A program made the translations under genes and the position numbers. A stretch of 64,000 bases of DNA. Source: Talaromyces rugulosus. Lineage: Eukaryota > Ascomycota > Eurotiomycetes > Eurotiales > Trichocomaceae. Every line of letters starts with the position of its first letter. The first letter of the stretch is position 1. Below the pieces are notes generated by a model. The model was not told where the DNA came from and ran no database searches. It saw only the letters and a list, made by a program, of their open reading frames with translations. Location: positions 5,642,001 through 5,706,000 of the forward strand of contig NC_049562.1 in assembly GCF_013368755.1 (NCBI RefSeq), read 5' to 3'. Shown in pieces: positions 11,107 to 23,270 of this stretch.

Positions 11107-12785
11107 ATGGCTATGAATGCCCCAATGCAACCAAATTTTGCTCGCGGCTACCCCCAGGCCGCGCAGCGCTCGCCCGCTACGCCTCGTCGCGGTGGTCCTG
11201 GAGGTACGTACATCTCTTTAACCTGATAAAGACCTTGAATTGTTTTGTGTAGGGCAGTAACTAACATGTCGGTTGTGCGTGACAGGGCCCGTCATGGCAA
11301 TGGGTCATCCCCAACAAGTCCCTCATCCCCAGTACATGGCTGCCGGTCAACCGCGTATGCCACCAGTGAATGAAGCTGCTATTAGACGCAGTCGAAAGCC
11401 CACGGACAAGAACATCCCAGATGACATTGAGGATCTCGTCATCGGCGATGGGGTACAAGAATACAAGAAGCTGCGGGAACTCGAGAAACGCCTAGACTCA
11501 TCCATGGTTAGGAAGAGGCTAGATATTCAAGACTCCCTCAGCCGGACAGTGAAGCGATACCGGACCCTCCGTATCTGGATCTCGAATACCGTTGAAGACC
11601 AGCCCTGGCAGAAGGGCGAGCAGAACGAGGAACCGCAGGCCGACCCTGCCAATCCGGGATCTGGACGGTACAAGGTCCGTATTGAGGGCAAGCTGCTCGA
11701 CGATTACACCGACCCAACGGTTCCAGCAGATGACAGTGACGACGAAGAGGAAAAGGACGCAGACGCCATGCAGGAGGACGACCAGAATGCGGGAGGATCA
11801 AAGCAATCGAAGCAACAGCGCTCTCGGCAGAGATTGTCGCATTTCTTCAAATCGATTACGGTTGATTTCGACAAGACACCCAACTTGAAAAAAGTCGAAG
11901 ATGTCTCTCCTATTGTCTGGGAAAAGCCTCAGGTCCCGCCAAATGCTACTGCGGTGCCTGAGAATGCTGAATTTGACTCGATCCAATTTTCTCGTGGAGC
12001 CCAGGAGAACGTCAACATTACCGTTAGCTTGATCAGAGATGAGGCGCCGGAGCGATTCAGGCTAAACAAAGACCTCGCCGAAATCCTCGACGTCCAGGAA
12101 GAATCCAGGAGCGGGGTCATCTTGGGGGTCTGGGATTATATCCGAGCCATGGGTCTCCAAGAGGACCACGAGAAGCGCCAGGTGCGCTGTGACCACCGCT
12201 TGAGAAAGGTATTTCGCACACTGCATTAAGGCTTTAAGGCATACATTAACTGACTTTGTCTAGATCTTCGGCCGTGATATCATATTCTTCCCTCAAATAC
12301 CAGAAATCGTGAATACTCACACGACGCCCCTCGAGCCTATCAAGCTTCCATACACCATCCGAGTAGACCAGAGCTTCCAGGACGAGTCAACTCCAACCAT
12401 TTACGACATCCGCGTGGCGGTTGACGACCCCCTCCGCCAAAAAATGCTCGCTTTGACCTCGAATCAACAGTACGCGGCTTCTCTACGCCAAATCGGCGTG
12501 CTCGACGACCAGCTCGCCCTCATCATTCAGGCTACCATGCACTCCAAGGCCCGCCACGCCTTCTACACTGCTTTGAGCAAAGACCCCGCCACTTTCATCC
12601 GCCGCTGGCTCAATTCTCAGCGCCGAGATCTCGAGACGATCCTCGGAGAAGCTACACGCGGCGGCGGCGAGGACGGCAGCGGACCCGAGTTTAGACGTGG
12701 TGGTACTGATAGCGCCTGGGATGCTCCTGTGGCGAGAGAAGCTGTTCGGTACATGCTTGCGAAGCCTGACCGCGCTCATCGATAA
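11107..12785 (+). CDS. snf12: SWI/SNF complex subunit Snf12/Swp73/BAF60 (SWIB domain)
   Basis: Three exons: 11107-11203, 11286-12208, 12264-12785; 513 aa. BAF60-family subunits bridge transcription factors and the SWI/SNF remodeller in the nucleus. Seen here: a Gln/Pro-rich N-terminus, the conserved RRSRKPTDKNIPDDIEDL region, a SWIB domain at about residues 285-365 (ERFRLNKDLAEIL... GVWDYIRAMGLQ... DHRLRKIFGRD), and the C-terminal TLSNQQYA-like block (LTSNQQYAASLRQI) with FIRRWLNSQRRDLE. The ATG sits in a strong GCCACCATGG context. The intron inside the SWIB domain splits RK|IF cleanly. Confidence 0.94.
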
Positions 12786-13241
12786 TTACTTTTCTATCGG
12801 ATTTTTCAACTTTACTAGAGGGGAAGACGGAATTTTGCTATTTTCCCTTTTACTGCAATGCTTTTTTTTCTCTTGTGTTGGCTGGGAGGTTTGGGCGCGT
12901 CCATGCAGGTTACTTTGAAATTCTTTTTCTGTCTTCTTTCTGTTTTTGAATTTTTCAAAATTAATTTCCAAACAGTTGTATGAGTGTAAATTAAAAACAC
13001 ATGTTGTATTTCATACTTGCGAAAAATTGTTACAAGAAGTCAAATTCAAATCTAGGTGACTGCGGTCGTTGTTTGCAATAAATTAACAGAAGCCACTTAC
13101 TCTCGATCTATGTGTCCTTGGAACAAAAATAAAAGAAAAGATAAAAAAAGGCGTTATGCAACGCTTGTTCCATGTAGACAGACTTTCGTATTGCTCATCA
13201 CGAAGCTGCAATACCCTTTAAGATGCTGCATGCAGTGCATA
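12786..13241. other. Convergent 3' region snf12 / TLC gene
   Basis: 456 bp between two convergent stop codons, AT-rich with T and A runs at 12866-12873 and 13122-13148. Presumably 3' UTRs and polyadenylation signals. No gene seen. Confidence 0.5.
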
Positions 13242-14457
13242 TCATGACTTCCGTCTAGTCAATGAATCACCGCCTGGAGCGGCTTGTGCGCCTGATGACA
13301 CAACCTGCTCGGCTCTATCTCCTGTTTCAATATAGCCCAGCTCTTGTTTTAATTTCTCAGCGGCATCCAGGACGAGATCCCGCTCTGAAGGTTCGGTTGT
13401 CTTGGGCGAGACTTTGACCTTGGCTGCCGGTTCTCGGAATCGTTTCAACACAGCATCGATCATCTGTGACAGCCAGTACCAGTTCAAGAAATTAAGAGCC
13501 AGGTTTGCTGCGATATATGTGAGGGGCAGCCAATACGGGAGCCCCTTGTCGATGAAATGATTCGCAAATTTGGCTATCTCTGCGTTTGCTTGAAGACAGT
13601 CCTCATTTGTGCAGAGTGCTCCGTCTCTGACTTCGAAAACGGGGGCGTTGGTAGGGACTCCTTCCAAGAATGGCGAACTCGACATGGAGCGAGAATGGTT
13701 CCAGCCGAGCCACATATCTTTGTAAACGATAACGGATTGCCAGGTTCCCCATACCAGACGGCAGGAAAAGAAAACCCCAATCAACAGCATGCCGTTGTAC
13801 CACTGCAGCGTGCTACCGGTCATGTTGATTTTGTCCAAAAACCAGTGGATATTGAGGAACGGGCTTGAAAGTTCGTAGAGGATAAACGTCGGCCCATAAA
13901 AGTTGAGGAACGGTCTCTGTTGACATATAAAGATCAGAAAAAGCTCCAGGCAGGCGAAACGTTAAAAATATAATACTAACAAATCCAAGAATATAGACGC
14001 AGAAAGCGCTAACTCCATGAAGCAACATGCCTGGCCCAAACAGATTGACATGTACTGTACAGACGATCACGTCATAGAGGAAGTACCCTGTCGCTAGAGC
14101 CTGCATCAGACCGAGGGCGCCCGTGTATCCATGAATACGCTCATGAAGGGTCATATCTTTCCTCTCGCCATCTGCGAATATAACATAGAAAGCAACCCCG
14201 TTGACCAGAATACTTTGCACGAGCGAGACGACATGGATATCCCAGTTCAGCTGTGTGCGGCGCGGTAATTGCGTGTAGTATCGAGGGAATAGTGCTCGTG
14301 ATAGACGTGGCGAGATATAAGAGTGAATGGTTTGGTAAAACACAAAGGCGAATATAACCTCGTGCATATGGTATGGTAGAGAGTATAGCTGCAGTGAATC
14401 CGCCCAGGGCGTCACCAAGTCCTGCAGCCAGCGAGGCGGAGGAAACGGGTCCAACAT
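13242..14457 (-). CDS. TLC-domain membrane protein (TMEM56/TLCD4-like)
   Basis: Two exons, 14457-13981 and 13916-13242; 383 aa. The TLC fold has multiple membrane spans and occurs in ceramide synthases and in lipid-trafficking or sensing proteins. At least six hydrophobic segments are visible between residues 25 and 275. Family landmarks are WDIHVVSLVQSILVNG, GYFLYDVIVC, LLHGVSAFCVYILGF and ELSSPFLNIHWFLDK. It lacks the Lag1 motif with two adjacent His, so it is not a ceramide synthase. The C-terminal 70 residues are soluble and contain no domain I know. It marks the end of the left housekeeping block. Confidence 0.87.
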
Positions 14458-15807
14458 ATTGTCCGCTCAAAGCTGCTCCTTCCTTGTTGCTCTATCGGAA
14501 GCGGATGTTTGCGTAAAGTCGTTTCAGGCCGATGATAGACCTGAAAAGGAACGATCTCACTGTCTATGACGAGGCCGAAGACATGTCCGCGGGATAACAA
14601 CGATTCGTAGCGTATTAAACTTCAAGGATCGATCGTGGAAAGAGAGGGGTATTACAGGCTTAAAACAACACGCGGAGCTGCAGAGTTCATGCTCAGCAGG
14701 CTGGCTGCTGTCTGAGTGACGAGGTCATTGAGGTGCCTGTACTGACGGGTGACGTTGATGAGGTCAACTGGCTTCGGACCGAATCTGTTGGGGCGCGCGG
14801 TCCTGTTCCGCTGTGCATGTGACCTCCTGCCAACTTTACTTGCGCGGATCAGTTGATCAATCATCACCCTGCCCTAGTGACATTATTGTCCCCACTAATT
14901 CTCTCGTTCTGAAAGATCAAAGCCTAATCTTCATGTTCAAGCTGTCGAAAGAAGAGGATATAGAAGAAAAAAAAAGGCCGATATACCATTGAATGTACTA
15001 TTTTTGATCTGTAACTGGAATATAGAGTTTAGCCCACCGGCTCGATCAGTTAACTAACATAGTCATTGCACCAACACTTAATTCATCAAGTCCCTGGAAA
15101 CAGAGCACTCAGGTTTTACAAAAAAAAAAAAAAAACAAAAAAGGCAGAAATCAGGAAAAGACTACTTTGCGAATGGTAATATCATTATCCTGGGCGAAGC
15201 ATAAGAAACCTGCGGGGATGACAGGCGATTCACTTTTATGCTTATGTTGCTACAATTTATTATAGATATTATGGTTTTTCTCGACAGATAGATAGAAACT
15301 GTATATAGATACTAGCCTACATGATCTACGCTCATCCACGGGGGATGATATCGGCAGTTTCAGTCCGAAATGTTGTTTCCATTTATTTACAGTGCCTATG
15401 TTGCGATCCAGGCACGCTGGATAGTCGACTTGTCTCGTCTGTTTTCGTTTCGCTCCAGAGCTAAAGGTATTTTTTCATCCTGTCGCACTACGTCAACTAA
15501 CTGTCATATCAATCGATTGAAGAATACGAATCTGGTATGACCAAGTATAAAAATAATTTGTCATTCATGTTTGTTTTGTTAGATGTGAGCTTATTTATTT
15601 CGACGTAGATAAAATCAATGGTTCGAAATGAACTATTTTATATTTGAATGTTTCATGATATTGGGCGAGTAGTACAAAGCACTGAACTAGCATGGGCGGT
15701 ACATGGTTCTATAAACAACCGAATATGTCCTCTCATGAGCCTACAAATAGAGATAGCAATTTCAACTATTAGCATGTCTACAGTTAATGCTTAGAGCAAT
15801 ATGATTC
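14458..15807. other. Intergenic gap between housekeeping block and cluster
   Basis: About 1.35 kb, the largest empty gap in the left half. 14460-14880 is of ordinary composition. From 14900 to 15800 it becomes AT-rich with an A run at 15120-15143. No open frame with family resemblance, no repeat and no transposon end recognised. Confidence 0.5.
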
Positions 15808-18527
15808 TCAACTGAAGCGAGTCTTAGCCAAAGCCAACTCTCTCCAGTACCAGACAGCCGACATGACAGCACCGGGGCCAACGAGCAAATGGCCTAGAGC
15901 AACAAGGACTGCTGCTTTCCCAACGTCGACAGTGCTGCGGCCGACTCGCTTCACATCCCACACGGCCATACAGAGCCAACCGTAGGTGGCGGCATAGAAA
16001 CCCCAGAAGTCGGTCATGAAGATCGCCCGGAGCCCTTCTCCAAATGGTTTTGCCTCCGCAGAGAAGTCAGGCCAAAAGACAGATGCGAGGGTTACCTGAT
16101 GTGATAACACAATCCTGGAAATGCAGAAGACATGGAACACCAACCCCAGCACACCGGTGACAAAGTAAAGGTTCTTGAGGTGTGGAAGATCTCGTGGTAC
16201 CTGTTTCGCTGTACGTAGTCCTTGCGGCAGCCCATTTGCTTTCCGGAAATAATACCCAAAGATGCCGCAGAAGAGTGGCACCAACATTGGGGAGACCTGC
16301 CAGATGGCCTCAAAGTTTTGAATTGCATCTGGGCTGGTCCACGGGATAAACATTAGAATTGTGGGTAGGGTATAGCCGATATTCACGGCCCATGTTAGAG
16401 AGGCACTGAAGTCCACTCGGATGTCGCGATTCAGGGGCCACCAGTAGGACTCAGGCTCCGAAATGAAGGTATAAACGGCATAGTAAATTGGCATATAGAT
16501 TCCCACCCCAGCCCACTGCACGAGGGTGAGCCAAACGGTGAACCTGTTCAAAGAATTATTATCATTACTCAGCACAAAAAGAGAAAAAGTAGAGCTGAGA
16601 AAATTAAACGCACAGTGATATCGGTGTAAGCATGTTACGTTTCCGGAATGCCTCTGCTGACCACACTGCAATCGGCTGGACAAGCATGCCTAGAAAGTAA
16701 AATTGCAGAAATGAGAAACTTGGGTCCCAGTTTTTCAAGCCTGGGATGAACACAGCAGCCAAGAATACCAGGTAGTCGTCGATAGGCTTGATTCCGACAT
16801 AGGTCCGTTTCAGGGGGAATTCCGGATCATAGAAGAACTCTCCAGTGGCCAAGACACTCCCTAAGTGAGTGTCAAGTCCATAATAAGCGGAATGAACCCA
16901 CATTCCATAATGCACAAGGGCAGCAATTGAAAGATAAAAGGTGATAAAATACCACTTTTTGATACCTCGGGGTACTGGGCTGCTCAGAAGCTCGTCTTTA
17001 TAAGGCACAAGTCGTGAAACAGTGCTTAGTTCTGGTGTGTCCAGCTTTTCTGCGAGCGGCATGTTACGTGAGAAATTGAAGGTGATATCTTCGCTGTCCA
17101 TCTGCGGAAGTAAATAAAAGGCTGCTATCTGGTGTAAAGTGGTGTCTAGCAGCTCGGTTCGCTGTTGCTCGTGCGAATGCTCTTTTAATGAAATTGTTCT
17201 TGCTTGACGAATCCTTTGAGTCTCAGCAAACACGTCTTCGATTTTTTCTAGGGTAGGTTTGCCGCCTTTCGAATTGGCTCCTTTTGAACTCGCTAGCGCT
17301 CTTCGGAGAGCGTTGACCAGAGTAGCTGCGGATTCCATACATGCGTTACCACCATGACCAGCGATTGGGTGAAACTTCCAACTGTCAATACCAAAGAAAA
17401 GTTTCAGGGGGTCATGGGAATATGTTTTATATGTGTGTATGTTTATATTCTTACCTTGTGAGCGGCATCACCAATAGTGAGGATCCTCTTGTAATACCAC
17501 TGCCTGAAGACATATTCTTGCAGTGGAACTAAGGATGTGGATATTTTGTTATCCAGAAGGTCCTTGAACTTGATAGTCGGGGTGATATTATCATCTTGTC
17601 GTTGAACGAGCAATTTTCTCTCGTCTTCCTTGGTGTACTTTGGGATATCACTACCAAAGGCTCTTTGTTTCAGTTTGAAGAAATAGAACCAGTAGACACG
17701 CCCCTCCGGACCGCCGTTCACGATATAAGATTGATGCTTCATGAATACCGAGTTTGATGAGCCAGGTTCAATCCCGCAGGGGTTGGAAATCCCGAAAACG
17801 CACCCATAATCGACCGGGACGGCTGAAGTATGATAAGAATGAGCGAGTTAGTCTGGATTAATTATAGACCTCAAATACGACCATCAGGGCTTACCAGAAG
17901 CCTCGCGTGGTGGAATCCAGCCAGGTGACTGCTTGTTGGCGATCTTCCACATTTCCCTTCTGACAGTGCTGTGGATTCCATCTGCACCCACCAAGATATC
18001 ACCTTCATAGAATGACCCGTCAGAAGTCCCCGCGACTACGCCATCGTCGGTGATTTCTACGCTTTGAATGCGTTTCTTAGTGAGGACTTTCTTCTTATCC
18101 TTGATGTTATCATATAGCACTTGAAGCACCATCTGCCTGTCTAAAAATGTGATCGGATAGCCATGCCTGACGAGACGTTAATCAAATACAAGGACTAGAG
18201 ACCATCTCACACTAAAAGGACTCACCTTTGGTACATAGAGTGGTTCATTCCGCGGAACTCTCGTATGACATGTCCGGACTCATCCCGAAAATGAAACGAG
18301 TCTAGTGGAGGACACCGATCTAGCACTTTCTGAAACAGGCCGAGCTGATCCAATATCCGGTTTCCATGGGGCAATATGCCAATACTTGCACCAACCTGTG
18401 GTGCAATATCGGGATACGCCTCCAGGACAACAAAGTCGATGTCGTACAGCTGTAGCATGTTGGCCAGCACGAGGCCCGTAATACTACCGCCGCCAATGAC
18501 GACTTTGAAACCACCTTTCTCATCCAT
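15808..18527 (-). CDS. FAD-dependent monooxygenase fused to a nine-helix membrane domain
   Basis: Five exons: 18527-18226, 18166-17895, 17822-17455, 17374-16614, 16543-15808; 812 aa. Residues 1-about 440 form a PHBH/PaxM-type flavin hydroxylase: VIGGGSITG (dinucleotide binding), GADGIHSTVR (DG motif) and TIGDAAHKFHPIAGHGGN (GD motif, FAD ribityl binding). Such enzymes use FAD, NAD(P)H and O2 to hydroxylate or epoxidise. From about residue 450 to the end there are roughly nine membrane segments, starting at KKWYFITFYLSIAALVHYG. A plain FMO is 400-480 aa, so this is a real fusion; the frame stays open through exons 4 and 5 with a good splice at CT|G. The acceptor before TTTCACCC is AAG rather than the more usual CAG/TAG, but only it keeps GD-motif phase. 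Nearest neighbour in the cluster, yet no operator copy upstream; membership is uncertain. Confidence 0.8.
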
Positions 18528-19409
18528 TGTGTAGTAGCGTTTTATTCTCAATAAACGGCCGTCTTTTCTTCAGGAATGAGGCTAAAAGCAAAATCAAAAG
18601 AAAAGGAACAGAGGAACGTACAACAGAAGACAAAGTAAGAACGACATTATTATATCTCTAATCCCGGAGTAAGGACGCTAAAAATGTCGAACTCCAAAGT
18701 ACACCAGTGAAGTTGTGGAGAATTCCAGGCTAACCTCAGATTGAACAGCTTACCAGCACTAGGCACATCACGTAGCTGTTGCTAGATCGATGCTTGAGGC
18801 GTTGCGTCGGCGAACAGCGAAACCATCGGGTAAAGCGGGACCTTCAAAATGCTGTCGGTTAAAGGACGAGTAGCGGAGCCGTCTCCTGCAGATCCAGGCC
18901 GAAGGATCGTATTTTGCTCTCGGGTCCCTTAACCGATGTAGATTCTAAGAAAAGTCCGGTGTTAATGCGTGGCTATTAGGGGTGGGCGTCTGGGGAAACG
19001 AATTGGAGATCTCGTGTTGACTGTATGGGATCAATTATCAGTCCACCCTAGTCACAGATTTGCTACTCGTTGCAGGAGTTTCGGTATTTGGCAACCACAT
19101 TCCAAATTTGAGTTATCAGCCCCTAATCACTGCTCCTATCTAGTTTGAATACTTTCAGATTTTTTCCAAAAAATAGCTGGATTTTATAAAGAATCTTTGA
19201 TCAAGAGATAAAGGCTGAAAGAAGCGGGATATTGTGATAAAATTAATATCAACAATCGTTTTGAGAGCTCAAGTGTTTGATTACTCTACAACACATTGCT
19301 GTACAAATATAGAGAAGACGAAGAGGCAACATTAACAACTTCTATTCTGGTACACGACCCGCTCTAAACACCCGTTGAAGTTCTATGAGACAGTCTAGCA
19401 CACATATAT
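18528..19409. other. Intergenic FMO upstream / AACS downstream
   Basis: 882 bp, the FMO promoter and the AACS 3' region. It contains inverted half-words GTCGGTTAAAGG (18856) and TTAACCGATG (about 18930), which could be a spaced regulator site. No copy of the CGG-N6-CCG cluster operator and no gene. Confidence 0.45.
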
Positions 19410-22029
19410 TTACAATTTAGATTTTCCTTTTTCCCTCTGCGGCAAGTTAAAATAATTCTTATACGCTTCCAAACTTTGCGGATTCGCCACCGTACCACTG
19501 ACTTTCGTGTTCATTCCACTCACGATCTGTTTCACGTTAATCTCACACTTCTTTCCGTTGATCGTGTATGGGATATCCGGCACTTCAAATATGTATGCGG
19601 GGACATGTCTGATCGAGTATCTTTCCTTGATTGCGGTTTTGAGTGAAGTCGTCAACTGTGGAGTTAGTCTATGAGATGGTTTCATCTTCACAAACAGTAA
19701 GACAATCTCCTCGTCGTCGAATGATCGTCTTTGTCCGACGCAAATTGCATCAGAAATGTCTTTCATAGTTTCAGTGACCGAATAGATCTCTGCTGATCCG
19801 AACCGGACCCCGGATGGATTTAGGACACCATCCCTACATAACCATAAATTTGTTAGCAAATTTACCTCATAGCTAGTTTTATCATCAACTGATATGAACA
19901 TACGATCTTCCCAGCAATATAAGACCATTGCTGTGACGAATCTTCTGTATAAAGTCCCCCTGGCACCAGATACCATTCCCAAAAGTTGAAAAATAGGATT
20001 TCTGGTATTTCTCTTGCCCGCTCATACCGTAGAACTGGAGTGGCTGGCTAGGAAAGGGCTGTCGGCAAACCAGTTCTCCTGGTTGATGCAGATCTTCGAT
20101 TGACACCGGATCTATCCTAGAAGCGTCAAGAATATCAATGCTCATGCCTAGGCATTTTGCTTGGATTTCTCCGGCATAGACGGGGAGGATGGCACATCCT
20201 CCTACGACTTTTCATAAGTGAGAATAAAAGTGTTAGTTTTCAATATCACGTTAACTTGATCAGGTATAGGGAAATAAATCCACGTACAACATCCAGCGAT
20301 ATCGGTCCCTCCACTCATCGATATAAGTTGAGTGTGTTTAGGAAATCCATCCTGATAGAACCATTCGTATTGTTCTTTAGTGAGCACTGAACCAGTCGAT
20401 GTCACAGTTCGTAAGTTGGACATATTATATTGTTTTCCTGTATTTTATTCAGACTCTATATTGGGTATTAAACGGTCGCAATGAACATATGAACATACGT
20501 GGCATAATATTTCTCGATGATAACTCAGATAAATATCTCGGTGACGTTCCAAAGACGGTGACACTAAAAGTTTTTATTAGGACTTGCATATTCACATACA
20601 CAAAAGACAATTATAATTTGTCACTGACCCTAAATTTTGTGCCAGTTTCAGCAAAATACCCGGCTCTGGATGAAATGGAGATCCATCATAAAGAAGCATG
20701 GTTGCTCCAATGGAGAGATTCACAAAATTGAGGACCCACATGACCCAGGCAGTCTTTTTATTCTTATTAGCTATTTTCTAATCCATGTCTGTATCAAGTT
20801 CCACTTACTGTGGTATATTGAAAAAACACATCTTCAGGTCGTAGATCATTCTGAAGCCGGGAGTCACAGTTGACCTTTAGGGCTACTCCCTGTGAATTGT
20901 ATTAGCACCAGCACACAGACCTATTAGGTAGAATACCTACGCCTGCGGAATGAACTATGCACTTTGGAGCTCCAGTCTATGGTAACGCTTTGTTAATGCC
21001 GAGAACTTAACCCGCTGCTTCTGACAGCCGAGGGATAAATGTTTTATAGTTAAGATCCACGTACTGTGCCAGATGAGAACAAAATAAATGCAGGATGAAT
21101 AAACGGCGATTGCAAAAAGGATAGTTCACGGCCAGTTTTGCGTTGTCTGAAGTCATCCCATGATATACCACGACCGATTCTCGATATCTCGACAGGACCT
21201 CCACAATATGCAAGAACGACGACATTCACAAGTTTTTCATTGTGTGCAGCTAATGATTTGGACCACGACTCGATTCGGTCCTGTAAAACGATGGTCTTTC
21301 CAGCATAAATGTAAGCATCGTCTGCGAAGATAATTGCGGGCTTAAGTTGGTCGTATCGATCGATGATTGCCTGAACACCAAGTTCAGGCGATGCGGAAGC
21401 CCACACAGCTCCTATCGAAAGGGTGGCAAGTGCTAAGACGATTGTGTCAACTGAATTTGCCATGACAACAGCGACTATGTCTCCTGGTTTGACGTCACTG
21501 CTGACCATTGCATCGTATGCCTCCGCTGTACGCTGTCTCAAAGAAGACCAGGTGACATGTTCCACTCCTGGCTTGCCCTCGCGGACAAAGTGAATAGCGA
21601 CTTTACCATCTTCGTGACCTCTAAGTATGAATTCGGCAAGGTTGAACTTTTCGTCTGGAAAAAAGGTCGGAGGGGGGAACATGAGTTGTGACTGTCCGTC
21701 CTGCAAATATCAATTGGTGTTAACAGTACTACTCCAAGAATATGGTCATGATATCTTTAACAGAAGAACAATCACTATCCTACCAAACTGTGAAGGGCAG
21801 GTCCTATCTGTTTCTCACTTCGGGAGGGCGGCGCAATCCCCAAAAATATGTACGCGTCTCTCCAAAAGGTTCTTAGGGTCCGTGGGTGGACCGACCAGTT
21901 CCACAGATCATCGTATGTCTGTAATTGCAACTTATGATTTTTGTTAACATAGTGTATGAACTTCACAATCGTCGTCTGCTTTGTGTGAGCTGGGGTCCAT
22001 AACGGCTTCCGAGGCTGTAAAGATCCCAT
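19410..22029 (-). CDS. Acetoacetyl-CoA synthetase (ANL superfamily)
   Basis: Nine exons: 22029-21784, 21700-21065, 20976-20941, 20889-20809, 20753-20629, 20563-20499, 20437-20288, 20207-19904, 19833-19410; 688 aa, the usual AACS length. It activates acetoacetate, or a similar keto or branched acid, to its CoA ester with ATP. Seen: SSGTTGAPKCIVHSAGG (AMP-binding P-loop), YTTTAWVMW, DGSPFHPEPG, FGTSPRYLSEL, NLRTVTSTGSVL, SGGTDIAGCFVGG, GRSDGVLNPSGVRFGSAEIY, and YTINGKKCE with the C-terminal catalytic Lys. Exon 3 has only 12 codons. The many introns make the gene hard to see as an open frame, but every join restores a family motif. A cluster operator (22267-22278) lies 238 bp upstream of the ATG. 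In this setting it could feed ketone-body-like or terpenoid keto acids into acyl-CoA metabolism. Confidence 0.9.
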
Positions 22030-23270
22030 GGCTATACTTCCCAGATGGTTAACAAATGTCAATGGTTCAAAAAATAATAATATAAGGAAACAAAAACAAA
22101 AATCTAACGTGTACGTTGAAAATTGTAGGAAGAAATAAATAACCCCAATCGCGCTTAACACCTACCCCGGCAGCGTTTTGTTCAGGCAGTATCAAACTGC
22201 TTGTTCCGTTTAAGTTTGTATAGAACCCGACCTGTGGCGTAACACGTAGCCGGGTAATATAACCGACGGGTATCGCCGAGAGCGTGTACGGTAGTGGTAA
22301 TTTAATTCTACATACCCCAATGGATCATGGTGAGAAAAAGCGACACCACCCAGACAAGACAACACTTTTAGGTGAGAACAGAACAGACTAGGGGAAGAAA
22401 AAAACATAATGAATCATACGGATGAGTTCAGGTTTAAATCAGTACCTCTATATAAGTACATTCAACCCTTCGCGGAACAAAGTGAAGCATACATAGAAGT
22501 TGACCCTTGACAATACACGTACATGGTGGGCCGTCTTGGACAAACCAATTAGGTTTGATGTATTCATAAACGTACTCGCACAAGTGATCCATTGTAACTA
22601 ATCGATAGATCGATTTGTTGAAATATAGAATTCATTTCTCTTATGTTTATCTATTTAATTTCTAAGATTCTTGTAAACCACTACTATAGATTCATACTGT
22701 AGAGTATTTAAGTTCGTGTTGTGGCACTGAGAAAGCACTTGAAATATTGTCTAAATATGTATTGAAAGTTATGCTCTACATAGCCACAAATTAAATAGTT
22801 ACATCCTGTCAGATTTTATGGCTCCGCTTTCGCGGAAATCACATGTATATGGGTCCAATATTTTTTTTTTAAATATCCCAAACTTCGACTCAACTGATAA
22901 TCTTCAATAGCTGCCCTAAAGAGTCAGCTCTACCGCCAAATAGGGAGAACTACTCCATCCTTGTTACCAGAATGTCCCTCGGTTTATCAGTCGCATAACT
23001 AACTGATACAATGAAAAGTAAGAAAGGGAAAAACTATGACATGATAATATCTGTTAAATCATTATACACTAGGGAATATAGGAGGCTTTGCTTCCTGTGG
23101 AAAATATATTTGTTTGTATCTTTCAAAAACTATCCTGTGATAGTCATGTTTGTGATAAGAGCTAAGGGTTTTCTGTAAAAACAGAGGAGTAGAATATACG
23201 ATACACGACAGACAGAGGATGGTATGCTATTTATGAGACGGTTGGTACATTTTCATCTTGCAATAGTATA
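22030..23270. other. AACS promoter and long AT-rich intergenic region
   Basis: 1.24 kb. 22030-22430 is the AACS upstream region with the operator at 22267. From 22560 to 23270 it is strongly AT-rich and holds the ADH 3' end. No gene or repeat recognised. Confidence 0.5.
22267..22278 (+). promoter_or_regulatory. Candidate cluster operator CGGGTATCGCCG
   Basis: Exact CGG-N6-CCG inverted half-sites, as bound by Gal4-type Zn2Cys6 dimers, matching the cluster consensus CGG-N2-ATCG-CCG. It lies 238 bp upstream of the AACS ATG. Confidence 0.6.

Noticed and set aside
14652..14867. Small minus-strand open frame of 71 codons in the gap before the cluster
   Set aside because: No ATG context, splice or family support; composition is like the surrounding intergenic DNA.
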